The translations under genes were made by a program, and so were the position numbers. The notes under the pieces were generated by a model that made no database searches, had not been told where the DNA came from, and saw only the letters and a program-made list of their open reading frames with translations. Positions 51,326-60,187 of a stretch of DNA of 64,000 nt are shown one piece after another; within the stretch, counting starts at the first letter, position 1; each line of letters begins with the position of its first letter. Where the stretch lies: assembly GCA_040505895.1 (NCBI GenBank), contig JBEVXU010000002.1, positions 248,001 through 312,000 on the forward strand, read 5' to 3'. Source of the DNA: Vondammii sp040505895 (GTDB lineage: Bacteria; Pseudomonadota; Gammaproteobacteria; Chromatiales; Chromatiaceae).

Positions 51326-52324
51326 CCGCCGCCAGAATCGCCGCAATGCACTGGAGCTAAGCCGGAACTGAGTTCCATTACAGGGATAGATGAAGAGTTG
51401 GTTAATCTTTTTTTGACGCAGAGCGTCAACCATAGGCAGCAGCCACGACTCAAAGCGATTCAGCTCGTCAGCCCAATCGAAGGGGTCGGCACGCCAGACA
51501 GTGCGTTCCATTCGGCCATAGGTCACAAGCACTCCCCTCCCCTCCGCCTTAACTGTTGACGCATCAGCCGCAATGGCTTCAATGGTTGCCCCCGACGTCA
51601 AACCCAGCCCCTTGGCAAGAGAGTCATCGGTATGGACAGTTTGAAAAGGAGTGCTGATAGCATCATGCAGATTGCCACCACCGGAAAACCATAGGCCATT
51701 GACCGGCAGCTTGCCTCGACTCTCTCGCTCAAAGTTGAGGTTGGAGGAGAAGAAGAGCATCTGCACCTCATTCATAATGCCGTGCCAGCGCATACTCTCC
51801 TCACCTTGGGGCAAAAAGCTGTCAATATTGCGTCCAAATACCTGTGAAAGTGCGGTAGTAGTGAGCGAGGGAGCTCTATCGAGGGCAAGGTACCAACGAT
51901 GAGCTGTAGGTGTCTCCAATTGCCACCCCTCAGCAACAAAGTGCTCTTTGAACAGGTGTGCCAGACTCTCCGCATCATCCTGACCAAAGCCGAGGTCTTC
52001 ACTATCAAACAACAGCAATCGGTCTTGGTCAGGACGCAGATAGACAGGATTGGCCTGGAGCCAAAAGCGGTCATCCCGAGGAGAGCCATCGCCGATACGT
52101 CGGTAGGGTGCAGCAGGCAGTTCCCTACCCGGTTCTGAACTTATTCCAAACAGAGGAAAAAGAGTCGACTCCAAATCATTACCCGGCGCCTGCCCAATAT
52201 CGGCCTTAGAGAGGAGTCTTTCCAGTTGTGGCAGTGGCTTAAGAGGCTCCAACTGCTGCATCGGGCCCAGCAGGCCGGGTACCAGTAGATGAACGGATCG
52301 TTCGTTACTCGACATGACTGACAT
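51293..52324 (-). CDS. RpfE-like / cofactor-independent phosphoglycerate mutase-type protein
   Basis: This 343-residue soluble protein resembles the family annotated as regulatory protein RpfE or 2,3-bisphosphoglycerate-independent phosphoglycerate mutase in gammaproteobacteria. Recognisable text includes HLLVPGLLGP near the N-terminus, RDDRFWLQANPVYLRPDQDRLLLFD, MRWHGIMNEVQMLFF and NGLWFSGGGNLHD. I do not see the metal-binding DG-GE and serine nucleophile motifs of true iPGM enzymes, so enzymatic activity is doubtful. The name follows sequence resemblance from memory and is tentative. It follows hom on the same strand after a terminator, and its end overlaps the direct repeat. Confidence 0.65.
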   Translation of the reverse strand: MSVMSSNERSVHLLVPGLLGPMQQLEPLKPLPQLERLLSKADIGQAPGNDLESTLFPLFGISSEPGRELPAAPYRRIGDGSPRDDRFWLQANPVYLRPDQDRLLLFDSEDLGFGQDDAESLAHLFKEHFVAEGWQLETPTAHRWYLALDRAPSLTTTALSQVFGRNIDSFLPQGEESMRWHGIMNEVQMLFFSSNLNFERESRGKLPVNGLWFSGGGNLHDAISTPFQTVHTDDSLAKGLGLTSGATIEAIAADASTVKAEGRGVLVTYGRMERTVWRADPFDWADELNRFESWLLPMVDALRQKKINQLFIYPCNGTQFRLSSSALRRFWRRRRGFSQWLEG

Positions 52325-52348
52325 TTAGATTCAAAGTGTATAAAAATG

Positions 52349-52381
52349 AAAAAGCCACGGTGAGAGCAACCTCACCATGGC
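52349..52381 (-). terminator. Intrinsic terminator after hom
   Basis: On the minus strand GCCATGGTGAG pairs with CTCACCGTGGC (one T-G wobble) around a GTTGCT loop, followed by five T residues, 28 bases after the hom stop codon. Confidence 0.9.
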
Positions 52382-52409
52382 CCGGTAGTTTCAACCGGAT
52401 AGGTAACAA

Positions 52410-53723
52410 TCAACCATCCAGATGCTCAACGCGAATACGGGTCACCCGTCCCTCTACCGTATCGAGCGCCTCTATCATCTCGATCGCCTGGTTCATCTGC
52501 CGCTCCAATACCTGATGGGTAAACATCACCAGCGTCGCTGTAGTATTGGGCTCTGCAGGCTCCTGCTGCTTGATCGCTTCGATGCTGATATCCTGCTCGG
52601 CAAGAATGCCGGCGATTCTAGCTATCACGCCACTCTTATCAGCCACCTGCATGCGCAAGTAATAGGCGGTCTCCACATCATCCATTGAAAGAATCGGCAG
52701 ATCACTCAGTTCATCTGGCTGGAAGGCCAGATGAGGGACCCGATTCTCAGGGTCGGTGGTGAGGGTACGTACGACATCAATCACATCCGCCACTACCGCA
52801 GAAGCCGTCGGCTCATCGCCGGCACCAGCGCCATAGTAGAGTGTCGGTCCAACAGCATCACCTTTCACCAACACCGCGTTCATCACACCATCTACATTGG
52901 CGATCAGGCGACGCTCGGGAATCAGCGTCGGATGCACTCGCATCTCGATCCCCTTGTCGGTCTTGCGAGCGATACCAAGGTGTTTGATGCGATAACCAAA
53001 TTCATCAGCATAAGTAACATCCTGACGATCAATACCACCGATACCCTCGGTAAAGGTTTTATCGAACTGCAGCGGAATGCCAAAGGCGATTGAGCCGATA
53101 ATGGTCAGCTTATGAGCCGCATCTATACCCTCAACATCGAAGGTGGGATCGGCTTCGGCATAACCCAGAGCCTGGGCTTCTGCCAGTACGTCGGCAAAAT
53201 CACGCCCCTTATCCTTCATCTCGGTGAGAATGAAGTTACCGGTGCCGTTGATAATACCCGCCGCCCATTCGATACGATTGGCCGACAGGCCCTCGCGCAT
53301 CGCCTTGATGATGGGAATACCGCCTGCGACCGCCGCTTCGAATGCAACAGTTACGCCCTTCTTCCGGGCTGCGGCAAAGATTTCATTACCATGAAGTGCA
53401 ATCAGCGCCTTGTTGGCGGTAATTACATGCTTGCCATTTTCGATCGCCTGCATCACCAGCTCAAGAGCGGGTGAGTAGCCACCGATCAGCTCAATGATTA
53501 TCTCGACCTCAGGATTATTGACCACTTCGAAGGCATCGTCAGTGATTACAATCTGATCCAGACCGTTAATATCCTCCGCATTGTATTCACGAGCGGCGGC
53601 ATGGGTGATACGAATATCGCGACCGGCGCGCCGTGCAATTTCCTGGGCATTACGGCCCAACACATTAACCGTACCGCCACCCACCGTACCAAGACCCAAA
53701 AGACCTACTTTAACTGCTTCCAC
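52410..53723 (-). CDS. hom: Homoserine dehydrogenase
   Basis: This 437-residue NAD(P)-dependent enzyme reduces aspartate semialdehyde to homoserine, the branch point to threonine and methionine. The N-terminal Rossmann motif is VGLLGLGTVGGGTVNVLG, the catalytic domain has ANKALIALHGNE and GIINGTGNFILTEM, and the C-terminal ACT domain (about 355-435; YYLRMQVADKSGVIARIAGIL) suggests threonine feedback. The GTG at 53723 is chosen because AGGAG lies six bases upstream and the length then equals the family norm; an ATG-like start 24 codons earlier would overlap alaC. It lies 55 bases after alaC, giving the common alaC-hom pair, but thrC does not follow. Confidence 0.95.
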   Translation of the reverse strand: MEAVKVGLLGLGTVGGGTVNVLGRNAQEIARRAGRDIRITHAAAREYNAEDINGLDQIVITDDAFEVVNNPEVEIIIELIGGYSPALELVMQAIENGKHVITANKALIALHGNEIFAAARKKGVTVAFEAAVAGGIPIIKAMREGLSANRIEWAAGIINGTGNFILTEMKDKGRDFADVLAEAQALGYAEADPTFDVEGIDAAHKLTIIGSIAFGIPLQFDKTFTEGIGGIDRQDVTYADEFGYRIKHLGIARKTDKGIEMRVHPTLIPERRLIANVDGVMNAVLVKGDAVGPTLYYGAGAGDEPTASAVVADVIDVVRTLTTDPENRVPHLAFQPDELSDLPILSMDDVETAYYLRMQVADKSGVIARIAGILAEQDISIEAIKQQEPAEPNTTATLVMFTHQVLERQMNQAIEMIEALDTVEGRVTRIRVEHLDG

Positions 53724-53778
53724 CTGATTCTCCTGATTCAGCTTTTCGCTGAAAAATATTCGGCTCGTCAACTCGCTC

Positions 53779-54981
53779 TTAACCCTGCTTCGCATCCCGG
53801 CGCATCATCTCGCGGATGCCGCGTATTGCCTGGCGGGTTCTGTGTTCATTTTCAATCAGACCAAAACGTACATGGTCATCGCCATACTCACCAAAACCGA
53901 CACCGGGAGAGACCGCCACCTTTGCCTCTGTCAGCAATTTTTTCGAGAACTCCAAGGAGCCCATCTCTCGATACTGCTCGGGTATCGGTGCCCAGACAAA
54001 CATCGTCGCCTTTGGCTTCTCCACCGGCCAACCGGCAGAGTTGAGGCCGTCACACAAAGTATCACGACGGCTCTGGTACATATCCCTGATCTCGGTAACA
54101 CACTCCTGTGGCCCTTCCAGGGCAGCAATGGCAGCTACCTGAATCGGCGTGAACATGCCGTAGTCAAGATAGGATTTCATCCGCGCCAACGCCGCTACCA
54201 GGGTCTTGTTGCCACACATAAAACCGACACGCCATCCCGGCATATTGTAACTCTTCGAAAGTGAGAAGAACTCCACCGCAATCTCTTCAGCACCGGGCAC
54301 TTCAAGAATTGACGGTGCTTTATAACCATCGAAGACGATATCAGCATAGGCCAGATCGTGGATCACCCAGATATTGTGTTCCTTGGCAATGTCGATCACC
54401 TTTTCAAAGAAATCGAGCTCAACGCACTGCCCGGTGGGATTGCCAGGGAAATTCAGCACCAGCATTTTCGGGCGCGGCCAGGAGCCGAGAATCGTCTCTT
54501 CAAGTTTGCTGAAGAAGTCGACTCCGGGGAGCAGTGGCACATGGCGGATATCGGCACCGGCAATGACAAACCCGTAGGGGTGGATCGGGTACGCAGGGTT
54601 GGGCACCAACACAGAATCACCCGGCCCCATACATGCCAGCGACAGGTGGGCCAAGCCCTCCTTGGAGCCAATAGTGACGATTGCCTGAGACTCCGGATCG
54701 AGGTTTACATCGTAACGATTCTTATACCAATTACAGATAGCACGGCGTAGGCGAGGGATTCCCTTAGACATGGAGTAACGATGGGTATCTTTGCGCTGAG
54801 TCGCCTCAACCATCTTATCGACAATATGCCGAGGAGTGGGCTGATCGGGATTACCCATGCCGAAGTCGATGATATCCTCGCCCCGAGCTCGCGCCGCAGC
54901 CTTCAGATCGCCAATAATACTGAAAACATAAGGCGGTAAGCGCCTGATTCTAGGGAACTCTTCCATCTCTGGGGTCGACAC
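53779..54981 (-). CDS. alaC: Alanine aminotransferase (AlaC type)
   Basis: This 400-residue class I/II PLP aminotransferase is close to E. coli AlaC throughout: RIRRLPPYVFSI, IIDFGMGNPDQPTPRHIV, IVTIGSKEGLAHL and VHDLAYADIVFDGYKAPS-like text. The PLP lysine is in FFSLSKSYNMPGWRVGFM. It makes alanine from pyruvate with glutamate and can contribute to branched-chain amino-acid transamination. The GTG at 54981 has AGAGG upstream; an ATG five codons later and an ATG nine codons earlier are alternatives. It is the first gene of the pair with hom. Confidence 0.93.
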   Translation of the reverse strand: MSTPEMEEFPRIRRLPPYVFSIIGDLKAAARARGEDIIDFGMGNPDQPTPRHIVDKMVEATQRKDTHRYSMSKGIPRLRRAICNWYKNRYDVNLDPESQAIVTIGSKEGLAHLSLACMGPGDSVLVPNPAYPIHPYGFVIAGADIRHVPLLPGVDFFSKLEETILGSWPRPKMLVLNFPGNPTGQCVELDFFEKVIDIAKEHNIWVIHDLAYADIVFDGYKAPSILEVPGAEEIAVEFFSLSKSYNMPGWRVGFMCGNKTLVAALARMKSYLDYGMFTPIQVAAIAALEGPQECVTEIRDMYQSRRDTLCDGLNSAGWPVEKPKATMFVWAPIPEQYREMGSLEFSKKLLTEAKVAVSPGVGFGEYGDDHVRFGLIENEHRTRQAIRGIREMMRRDAKQG

Positions 54982-55154
54982 AGGAACCTCTTCTACTATA
55001 ATTGCCAAGGGCGGGGAAAAACGAGTAAATTACCCGAGTAAGACATAAAATGTCAATAAAATTAAATGGATACTACGTCATCTTTTAGCAGTTGTATCCT
55101 TATGGCCAGGTCTACCACTTTGCACTTGGCGGTAGCCCCTGCTATCTTCCGCGG

Positions 55155-55526
55155 ATGAAATTTTCACTGGCCGATCCATCCTTGGGTAATACCATTCACT
55201 CCTATTCGGAGAGAGGTATTGTTATTGACTCTAATACTTACGACTCAAGCATTATCGTCCTGCCCGACAGGATTATCGCACCCTGGGGTCCAACTTCCCT
55301 CAAAACGGTGGAGATGAGTGATTTTTCAATACTTGATGGACTCAATCCCGACTTGGTAATACTGGGTACCGGCGAACGCCAGCAGTTCCCCTCTCCTGCA
55401 CTCTATCAGAGTCTGATTCGCGCAGGGATCGGTGTAGAGATAATGACAACCCCGGCAGCCTGTCGCACCTACAATATCCTGCTGTCGGAAGGGCGCCGAG
55501 CTGCCGCCGCACTGCTGTTAAAGTAG
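55155..55526 (+). CDS. Mth938/DUF498 (NDUFAF3-like) domain protein
   Basis: This 123-residue protein matches the Mth938-like family (Xcc1710-type), related to mitochondrial complex I assembly factor NDUFAF3. The core shows SYSERGIVIDSNTY, SIIVLPDRIIAPWG, PDLVILGTGERQQFP and VEIMTTPAACRTYNILLSEG. The ATG at 55155 gives the family's usual size; the frame is open for 21 codons upstream. No enzymatic activity has been established for the family. It is divergent from alaC and converges with the next gene five bases away. Confidence 0.88.
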   Translation: MKFSLADPSLGNTIHSYSERGIVIDSNTYDSSIIVLPDRIIAPWGPTSLKTVEMSDFSILDGLNPDLVILGTGERQQFPSPALYQSLIRAGIGVEIMTTPAACRTYNILLSEGRRAAAALLLK

Positions 55527-55531
55527 AAACC

Positions 55532-56062
55532 TCAGGCCTCCGGAACCGGTGCCTCATCAAGTACCCGAACACCAGGATTTGGAAATGCTTCAACAATGCT
55601 ATCAGGCAACTTTTTCTGTGCCGCCTGATGCATGATATCCTGCTCCATGACGATCAGCACCAGCACCGTTACCATCACCGGTAAAACCCCCATACCACCA
55701 ATCATGGCGTAAACCGCCACCTCCATCATGCCCATGTATGTGAAGCCGAGCCAACCAAGAAAAGCGACAGAGATAAGCCCAAGCATCATATAGAGAATGA
55801 TACGGGCACGCTTGGCACATATCTGCCAGTGACACATGACATACCAGCTATCACTGGTTTTGGAACGCTTGGCACGCCACAGTATATAGATCAACACGCT
55901 GAAGGATACGATCGGGACCAACGCCAGAGGTTGCCAGTATGACCCCACCAGTCCCAACGATGCGATAAACCAGAGAATATGGTTGCCAATCAAGTTGGAG
56001 AGAAAAATTTCGTGGGGAATTTTAGCTTTTTGGCTCTCTTCATCACTAACGTCGAGTATCAT
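55532..56062 (-). CDS. Inner-membrane protein of unknown function
   Basis: This 176-residue protein has about four hydrophobic segments (around 24-42, 46-64, 88-108 and 112-142). A Lys/Arg-rich loop with WYVMCHWQICAKRAR between the first and second pairs is probably cytoplasmic. No family was recognised, although the layout is conserved-looking. It ends five bases from the convergent Mth938-type gene and has a family A repeat upstream. Confidence 0.65.
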   Translation of the reverse strand: MILDVSDEESQKAKIPHEIFLSNLIGNHILWFIASLGLVGSYWQPLALVPIVSFSVLIYILWRAKRSKTSDSWYVMCHWQICAKRARIILYMMLGLISVAFLGWLGFTYMGMMEVAVYAMIGGMGVLPVMVTVLVLIVMEQDIMHQAAQKKLPDSIVEAFPNPGVRVLDEAPVPEA

Positions 56063-56175
56063 TCAGGGCTCCGGGGCAAACTGAAGCCCAGTAGGCTAAC
56101 ATTTAGGTGCCACGATTTCATCTACTCCCGACTCGATCACCTTGCTTATTCCTGACGTTTTCCTCTCACTGTTTA

Positions 56176-56340
56176 CAGGAGCCTGTCCGAGAATAGGGGC
56201 CGTAGCGAGGGGAAGCCATTTTGAGTCAGATTTTTCGATTAAATGAGGCAAATATTGGGCATGTTTAACGAATTAAATTGGAAAATCTGGCCAAAAGGGC
56301 TTTCCCGCAGTAGGTTTTCTATTCTCGGATAGGCTCCTAG
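56176..56340. repeat. 165-bp inverted-repeat element (family A, complete copy)
   Basis: The ends AGGAGCCTGTCCGAGAATA and, inverted, AGGAGCCTATCCGAGAATA differ at one position. The interior matches positions 1-126, and a solo end occurs at 25871-25889. It occupies the middle of the 406-base gap between the membrane-protein gene and the next gene; the rest of that gap (56063-56175 and 56341-56468) shows nothing further. Confidence 0.85.
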
Positions 56341-56468
56341 GATAAAATAGGTTCCAGATCGTATTCCAGCTATGACAATTCTCAAAACGGGTACACTACT
56401 ACATTGTTACCCTGACCAGAAATGTCGTAACAGACAACCCCCACATCCTCACTATTCAGGTAATCCCT

Positions 56469-57131
56469 ATGGATCGCAACATGTTACTTGGTATTCTCGG
56501 CATCACTCTTTTCGCTCTCGCCGCCGCCATTCTGTTACCAGGTGGAAGGACGGTAGACAGCGAGCCGAAACTACCCTGGATTATCGATGTAGAGTCACCT
56601 GAAAAGCTTAGTGTCATGGGGATTACCCTCGGGCAAAGTACCCTTGGAGAGGCGGAAAACATATTCAAGGCGGGAGCAAAAGTGACACTATTTCGCTCTG
56701 CCGACGGTGAGTATGCCATCGAAGCGTATTTTCAACGTATCCATCTAAGTAGTATCCGCGCTGATCTGGTCGCCACACTGGATGTTGATAAAACCACCAT
56801 TGACGGTATGTTTAACAGAGGGATTAGAATCAGCAACATCAGCAACGGCGCAAAGAAGGTGAACCTGTCGAGCGATGACCTGGAGAGTATAAAGCAGGCG
56901 AAGATCAGCCATATCACCTACATTCCGGCAACTGACCTGGATGAAGATCTTGTCTTAAGTAGATTTGGGGAGCCTGCTGAACGTTTAAAAGAGTTGGACT
57001 CTAAAACAACGCACTGGCTCTATCCGAGTAAAGGCCTGGATATCGCAGTCAATCCGGATGGCAAAGAGGTGTTCCAATACATACTACCGGCCCACTTCGA
57101 TCTGGTCACTGAACCCTTGCGTAGCAACTGA
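56469..57131 (+). CDS. Membrane-anchored protein of unknown function
   Basis: This 220-residue protein has one N-terminal hydrophobic segment (about 5-24, LLGILGITLFALAAAILL) with no lipobox, so it is probably an uncleaved anchor with the rest outside the cytoplasm. The soluble part opens LSVMGITLGQSTLGEAENIF, a pattern seen in small exported proteins with SmpA-like repeats, and later repeats the theme (LVLSRFGEPAERLKEL). No catalytic motif is visible. It is read alone between a family A and a family C repeat. Confidence 0.65.
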   Translation: MDRNMLLGILGITLFALAAAILLPGGRTVDSEPKLPWIIDVESPEKLSVMGITLGQSTLGEAENIFKAGAKVTLFRSADGEYAIEAYFQRIHLSSIRADLVATLDVDKTTIDGMFNRGIRISNISNGAKKVNLSSDDLESIKQAKISHITYIPATDLDEDLVLSRFGEPAERLKELDSKTTHWLYPSKGLDIAVNPDGKEVFQYILPAHFDLVTEPLRSN

Positions 57132-57138
57132 GATACAT

Positions 57139-57298
57139 AGGGCTCGCGAAATAATAAGTACATGATTTTGGAGCGCCGAGGCGCCCGTCTGGCAAGGCGT
57201 GAAAACGCGGGAATATCAGTATCTTTCAAGTTTTCACAACGCAGCCAGGCGGGATGGATCGGCATTCCAAAACAGGGAGTTATTGTTTCGTGAGCCCT
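57139..57298. repeat. 160-bp inverted-repeat element (family C)
   Basis: The left end AGGGCTCGCGAAATAATAAG and the right end read inverted, AGGGCTCACGAAACAATAAC, remain alike over about 40 bases. The centre carries a second inverted pair (GTCTGGCAAGGCGTGAAAAC against TTTTCACAACGCAGCCAGGC). It fills most of the gap between convergent genes and may act as a hairpin terminator for both. Confidence 0.85.
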
Positions 57299-57325
57299 TA
57301 CCCCCGGCGACCATCAAGCTACAGA

Positions 57326-58843
57326 TCAGGGATTATTATGGAGACCAATGGTGTTTTCGTTGCTGCTCTCCCGGGTCTGCTTGGCGGTATCGTTGCGCAA
57401 CAGCTCCAACTGCTCCAGGTACTGATCACTGACATCACCGGTGATGTATTTGCCACTGAATACTGAGGTGTCGAAGCTGATCTGATCCGATTTACCTTTT
57501 TTATTCACAGCAACGATCAGGTCTGCCAAATCCTGGTAGATCAAACGATCCGCGCCGATAAGCTGCTGAATCTCTTTTTCACTACGTCCGTGAGCCACCA
57601 ACTCAGTTGCCGAGGGCATATCGATGCCATAGACGTTGGGGTAACGTACCGGTGGCGCGGCAGAGGCAAAGTAGACCTTGTCGGCTCCTGCATCACGCGC
57701 CATCTGCACAATCTGCTGAGAGGTGGTTCCTCTGACGATAGAGTCATCAACCAGCAGAACTGTCTTACCCTTGAACTCAGAGTAGATGGCGTTCAGTTTC
57801 TGCTTCACCGATTTCTTCCGCACCTGCTGACCGGGCATGATGAAGGTGCGACCGATGTAACGGTTCTTGATAAAGCCCTCTCTGTATTTAACTTTAAGGA
57901 TATTAGCCAGTTGCAGGGCGGCGGTGCGACTCGTGTCAGGTATGGGAATCACCACGTCGATTCCATGATCCGGCCATACCCGCATGATCTTCTTGGCCAA
58001 CTTGGTGCCCATTCGGGAACGTGCTTTATGAACAAAGATATCGTCAATAATGGAATCGGGTCGGGCAAAATAGACAAACTCGAAGATACAGGGAGAGGGT
58101 TTGGTCTTGGTGCCACCACAGAGACAGCTGTGTAACCGTCCCTCCATATCGACATAGACCACTTCACCGGGCGCCAGATCGCGTACCAACTCGAATCCCT
58201 GGGCATCGAGCGCAACACTCTCTGAAGCGATCATATATTCAGTCCCCTGCTCTGTTTCCCGCTTGCCGTATACCACCGGGCGGATACCGTGGGGGTCGCG
58301 GAAACCGAGCATACCGTAGCCGATAACAAGTGCCACTGCGGCATAGCCGCCGCGACAGCGTCGGTGAACGGCTGTTACCGCCTTGAAGATATCATTCTCG
58401 GTGATACGCAGTTTGTTCTGAGTATGAAGCTCGTGGGCAAAGATGTTAAGCAGGATCTCCGAGTCCGAAGAGGTGTTGATGTGGCGCAAATCCTCTTGGT
58501 AGAGATCGTGTTTCAGCTCATCGGCATTGGTCAGGTTGCCGTTGTGAGCAAGGGTGATGCCATAGGGGGAGTTGACATAAAAGGGCTGTGCTTCAGCGGA
58601 AGACGAACAGCCCGCTGTGGGATAACGTACATGACCGATTCCCATATTCCCCTGTAGATCAATCATGTGGCGAGTGCGAAACACATCCTTCGCTAAGCCA
58701 TTATCCTTGCGCATATGCAGCTTACGGCCATCCATAGTGACAATGCCGGCGGCGTCTTGTCCACGATGCTGCAATACCAGAAGAGCATCATAGATCGTCT
58801 GATTGACCGGACTATTACCAAAGACCCCAACAATACCGCACAT
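57326..58843 (-). CDS. purF: Amidophosphoribosyltransferase
   Basis: This 505-residue enzyme performs the first committed step of purine synthesis, making 5-phosphoribosylamine from PRPP and glutamine. It begins MCGIVGVFG, so Cys2 becomes the N-terminal nucleophile, followed by the class II glutaminase domain (HRGQDAAGIVT, HNGNLTNADEL) and a phosphoribosyltransferase domain with the PRPP motif TVLLVDDSIVRGTTSQ. Length equals that of the E. coli enzyme. It follows cvpA by 32 bases; cvpA-purF is the standard gammaproteobacterial arrangement. In this class metZ commonly follows purF, but here it does not: an intergenic repeat follows instead. Confidence 0.97.
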   Translation of the reverse strand: MCGIVGVFGNSPVNQTIYDALLVLQHRGQDAAGIVTMDGRKLHMRKDNGLAKDVFRTRHMIDLQGNMGIGHVRYPTAGCSSSAEAQPFYVNSPYGITLAHNGNLTNADELKHDLYQEDLRHINTSSDSEILLNIFAHELHTQNKLRITENDIFKAVTAVHRRCRGGYAAVALVIGYGMLGFRDPHGIRPVVYGKRETEQGTEYMIASESVALDAQGFELVRDLAPGEVVYVDMEGRLHSCLCGGTKTKPSPCIFEFVYFARPDSIIDDIFVHKARSRMGTKLAKKIMRVWPDHGIDVVIPIPDTSRTAALQLANILKVKYREGFIKNRYIGRTFIMPGQQVRKKSVKQKLNAIYSEFKGKTVLLVDDSIVRGTTSQQIVQMARDAGADKVYFASAAPPVRYPNVYGIDMPSATELVAHGRSEKEIQQLIGADRLIYQDLADLIVAVNKKGKSDQISFDTSVFSGKYITGDVSDQYLEQLELLRNDTAKQTRESSNENTIGLHNNP

Positions 58844-58875
58844 AATTTCTATCTCTCTCGCGAGCTATCAATTTT

Positions 58876-59364
58876 TCAACTGAAGTGAAACATATCGCCA
58901 ATATCCGCCGGCAACAAACCACGCAACCATATCGCCAGCTCTTGGAAATGAGTGATCAGCTGGGACTCCTGCCACCAGGGGTCGTTGGGAAATGGGGTCA
59001 ACCCCGCCATCAGCACCAGTATGGCAATCAGCAAAGCACCACGGGCGGCGCCGAAGAGCGCGCCTATAAGGCGGTCAGTACCACTGAGGCCTGTCTTGTC
59101 CACCAGCTGACACATAAGAAAATTGACCATCCCTCCAACCATTAGGGTGGCAACAAAAATGAGCGCAAAGGCGGCAATCAATCGAGCGGAGGGAAGGTTG
59201 ATCCATTCCAGATGCAATGCCAGGTCACGGAAGAACATCCAGGCGACCCAGAACGCCAGCACCCACACAGCAAGGGAAAGCGCTTCCCTCATAAAGCCAC
59301 GAACCAGACTTATCAATGAGGAGAGGGCGATAACGCCAAGAATGCCGTAATCAATCCAGATCAT
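58876..59364 (-). CDS. cvpA: Colicin V production protein homologue CvpA
   Basis: This 162-residue inner-membrane protein has four hydrophobic segments and the CvpA signatures IDYGILGVIALSSLISLVRG and FWVAWMFF at the N-terminus, then GTDRLIGALFGAARGALLIA. The family is linked to envelope homeostasis and, by operon position, to purF expression. Length equals that of the E. coli protein. It lies between the SPOR-domain gene (159-base gap) and purF. Confidence 0.93.
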   Translation of the reverse strand: MIWIDYGILGVIALSSLISLVRGFMREALSLAVWVLAFWVAWMFFRDLALHLEWINLPSARLIAAFALIFVATLMVGGMVNFLMCQLVDKTGLSGTDRLIGALFGAARGALLIAILVLMAGLTPFPNDPWWQESQLITHFQELAIWLRGLLPADIGDMFHFS

Positions 59365-59523
59365 GCAATTGATCCACTGTTGAGACCATGAGCCGAAGGC
59401 CCCTTCGTGATGGTAAAGAGGGAGTTTATCAGAGCTGGGACAGCAGCAGAAGCGGCATAGAGCAGACCAAGTAAATTCACATGCGGGCTGAACAGCATCA
59501 CTCTACTCCACATCTTGCAATGA

Positions 59524-60120
59524 CTACTGGTAGCGAGTCAAAGACCCTTGTAACTTGAGTGTTGTGAGTGACTCATTGACTCGTTTCAACAGACTCTCTG
59601 CCAACTTACGATCAACCTCAGGACCCACCTTGACTCTGAATAGATTTTTGCCGTCGATACCCACCTGCTCAATGAATGCAGGAAATTTCTCTCTCTTAAG
59701 CTGCTTCTCAACTCGCGCAGCATTCTCCCGTTTAGAAAAACTCCCTACCTGAACGACCCAGGCAGAGAGTCCAACACGAGGCTCAACTTTAGTAGCCGGT
59801 TGAGGCTTGGCCGCTGTCTGAGCCACCGATTTTTTGGTTTTTGGCGTTACTTGTGTCTGAGTCGCTACAGGCCGAGGTGGAGTATCAGACGAGGTCGTCA
59901 CCCCTGTGGAAACCTCCGGTACGGACGGCTTTGCCAGATTTTCGTTCTCGAGAGGAAGCACCCGAGAGGTGAAATCGGTATTCGGACGTGGAGGAATATT
60001 ACTTTCAGTAATGCTTCCACTGAGCACAGGCTCCTTCTCCAGCAGCATCGGAACAAAAATAACCACTAGTGAAACCAGTACGGTTGCTCCAACCAGTCTT
60101 TTTTTCAGCCCCTCATTCAC
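59524..60120 (-). CDS. dedD: SPOR-domain protein, DedD type
   Basis: This 198-residue protein has a cytoplasmic N-terminus, one membrane helix (about 8-26, VGATVLVSLVVIFVPMLL), a Pro/Thr-rich periplasmic linker and a C-terminal SPOR domain (about 118-198; WVVQVGSFSKRENAARVEKQ). SPOR domains bind denuded septal peptidoglycan, which places the protein at the division site. The dedD name rests on the folC-dedD-cvpA order as well as on the domain layout. The start is a GTG at 60120. It lies 67 bases from folC. Confidence 0.88.
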   Translation of the reverse strand: MNEGLKKRLVGATVLVSLVVIFVPMLLEKEPVLSGSITESNIPPRPNTDFTSRVLPLENENLAKPSVPEVSTGVTTSSDTPPRPVATQTQVTPKTKKSVAQTAAKPQPATKVEPRVGLSAWVVQVGSFSKRENAARVEKQLKREKFPAFIEQVGIDGKNLFRVKVGPEVDRKLAESLLKRVNESLTTLKLQGSLTRYQ

Positions 60121-60187
60121 ATTCAGAAACCCGTTAAGTTTAAGATGTGCAAATTATACCACTAGAGCCGTAGCTTGGTGTGCTGTA

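Noticed and set aside
53724..53795. N-terminal extension of homoserine dehydrogenase
   Set aside because: The extension overlaps alaC and lacks family similarity, whereas the GTG at 53723 has AGGAG at good spacing.
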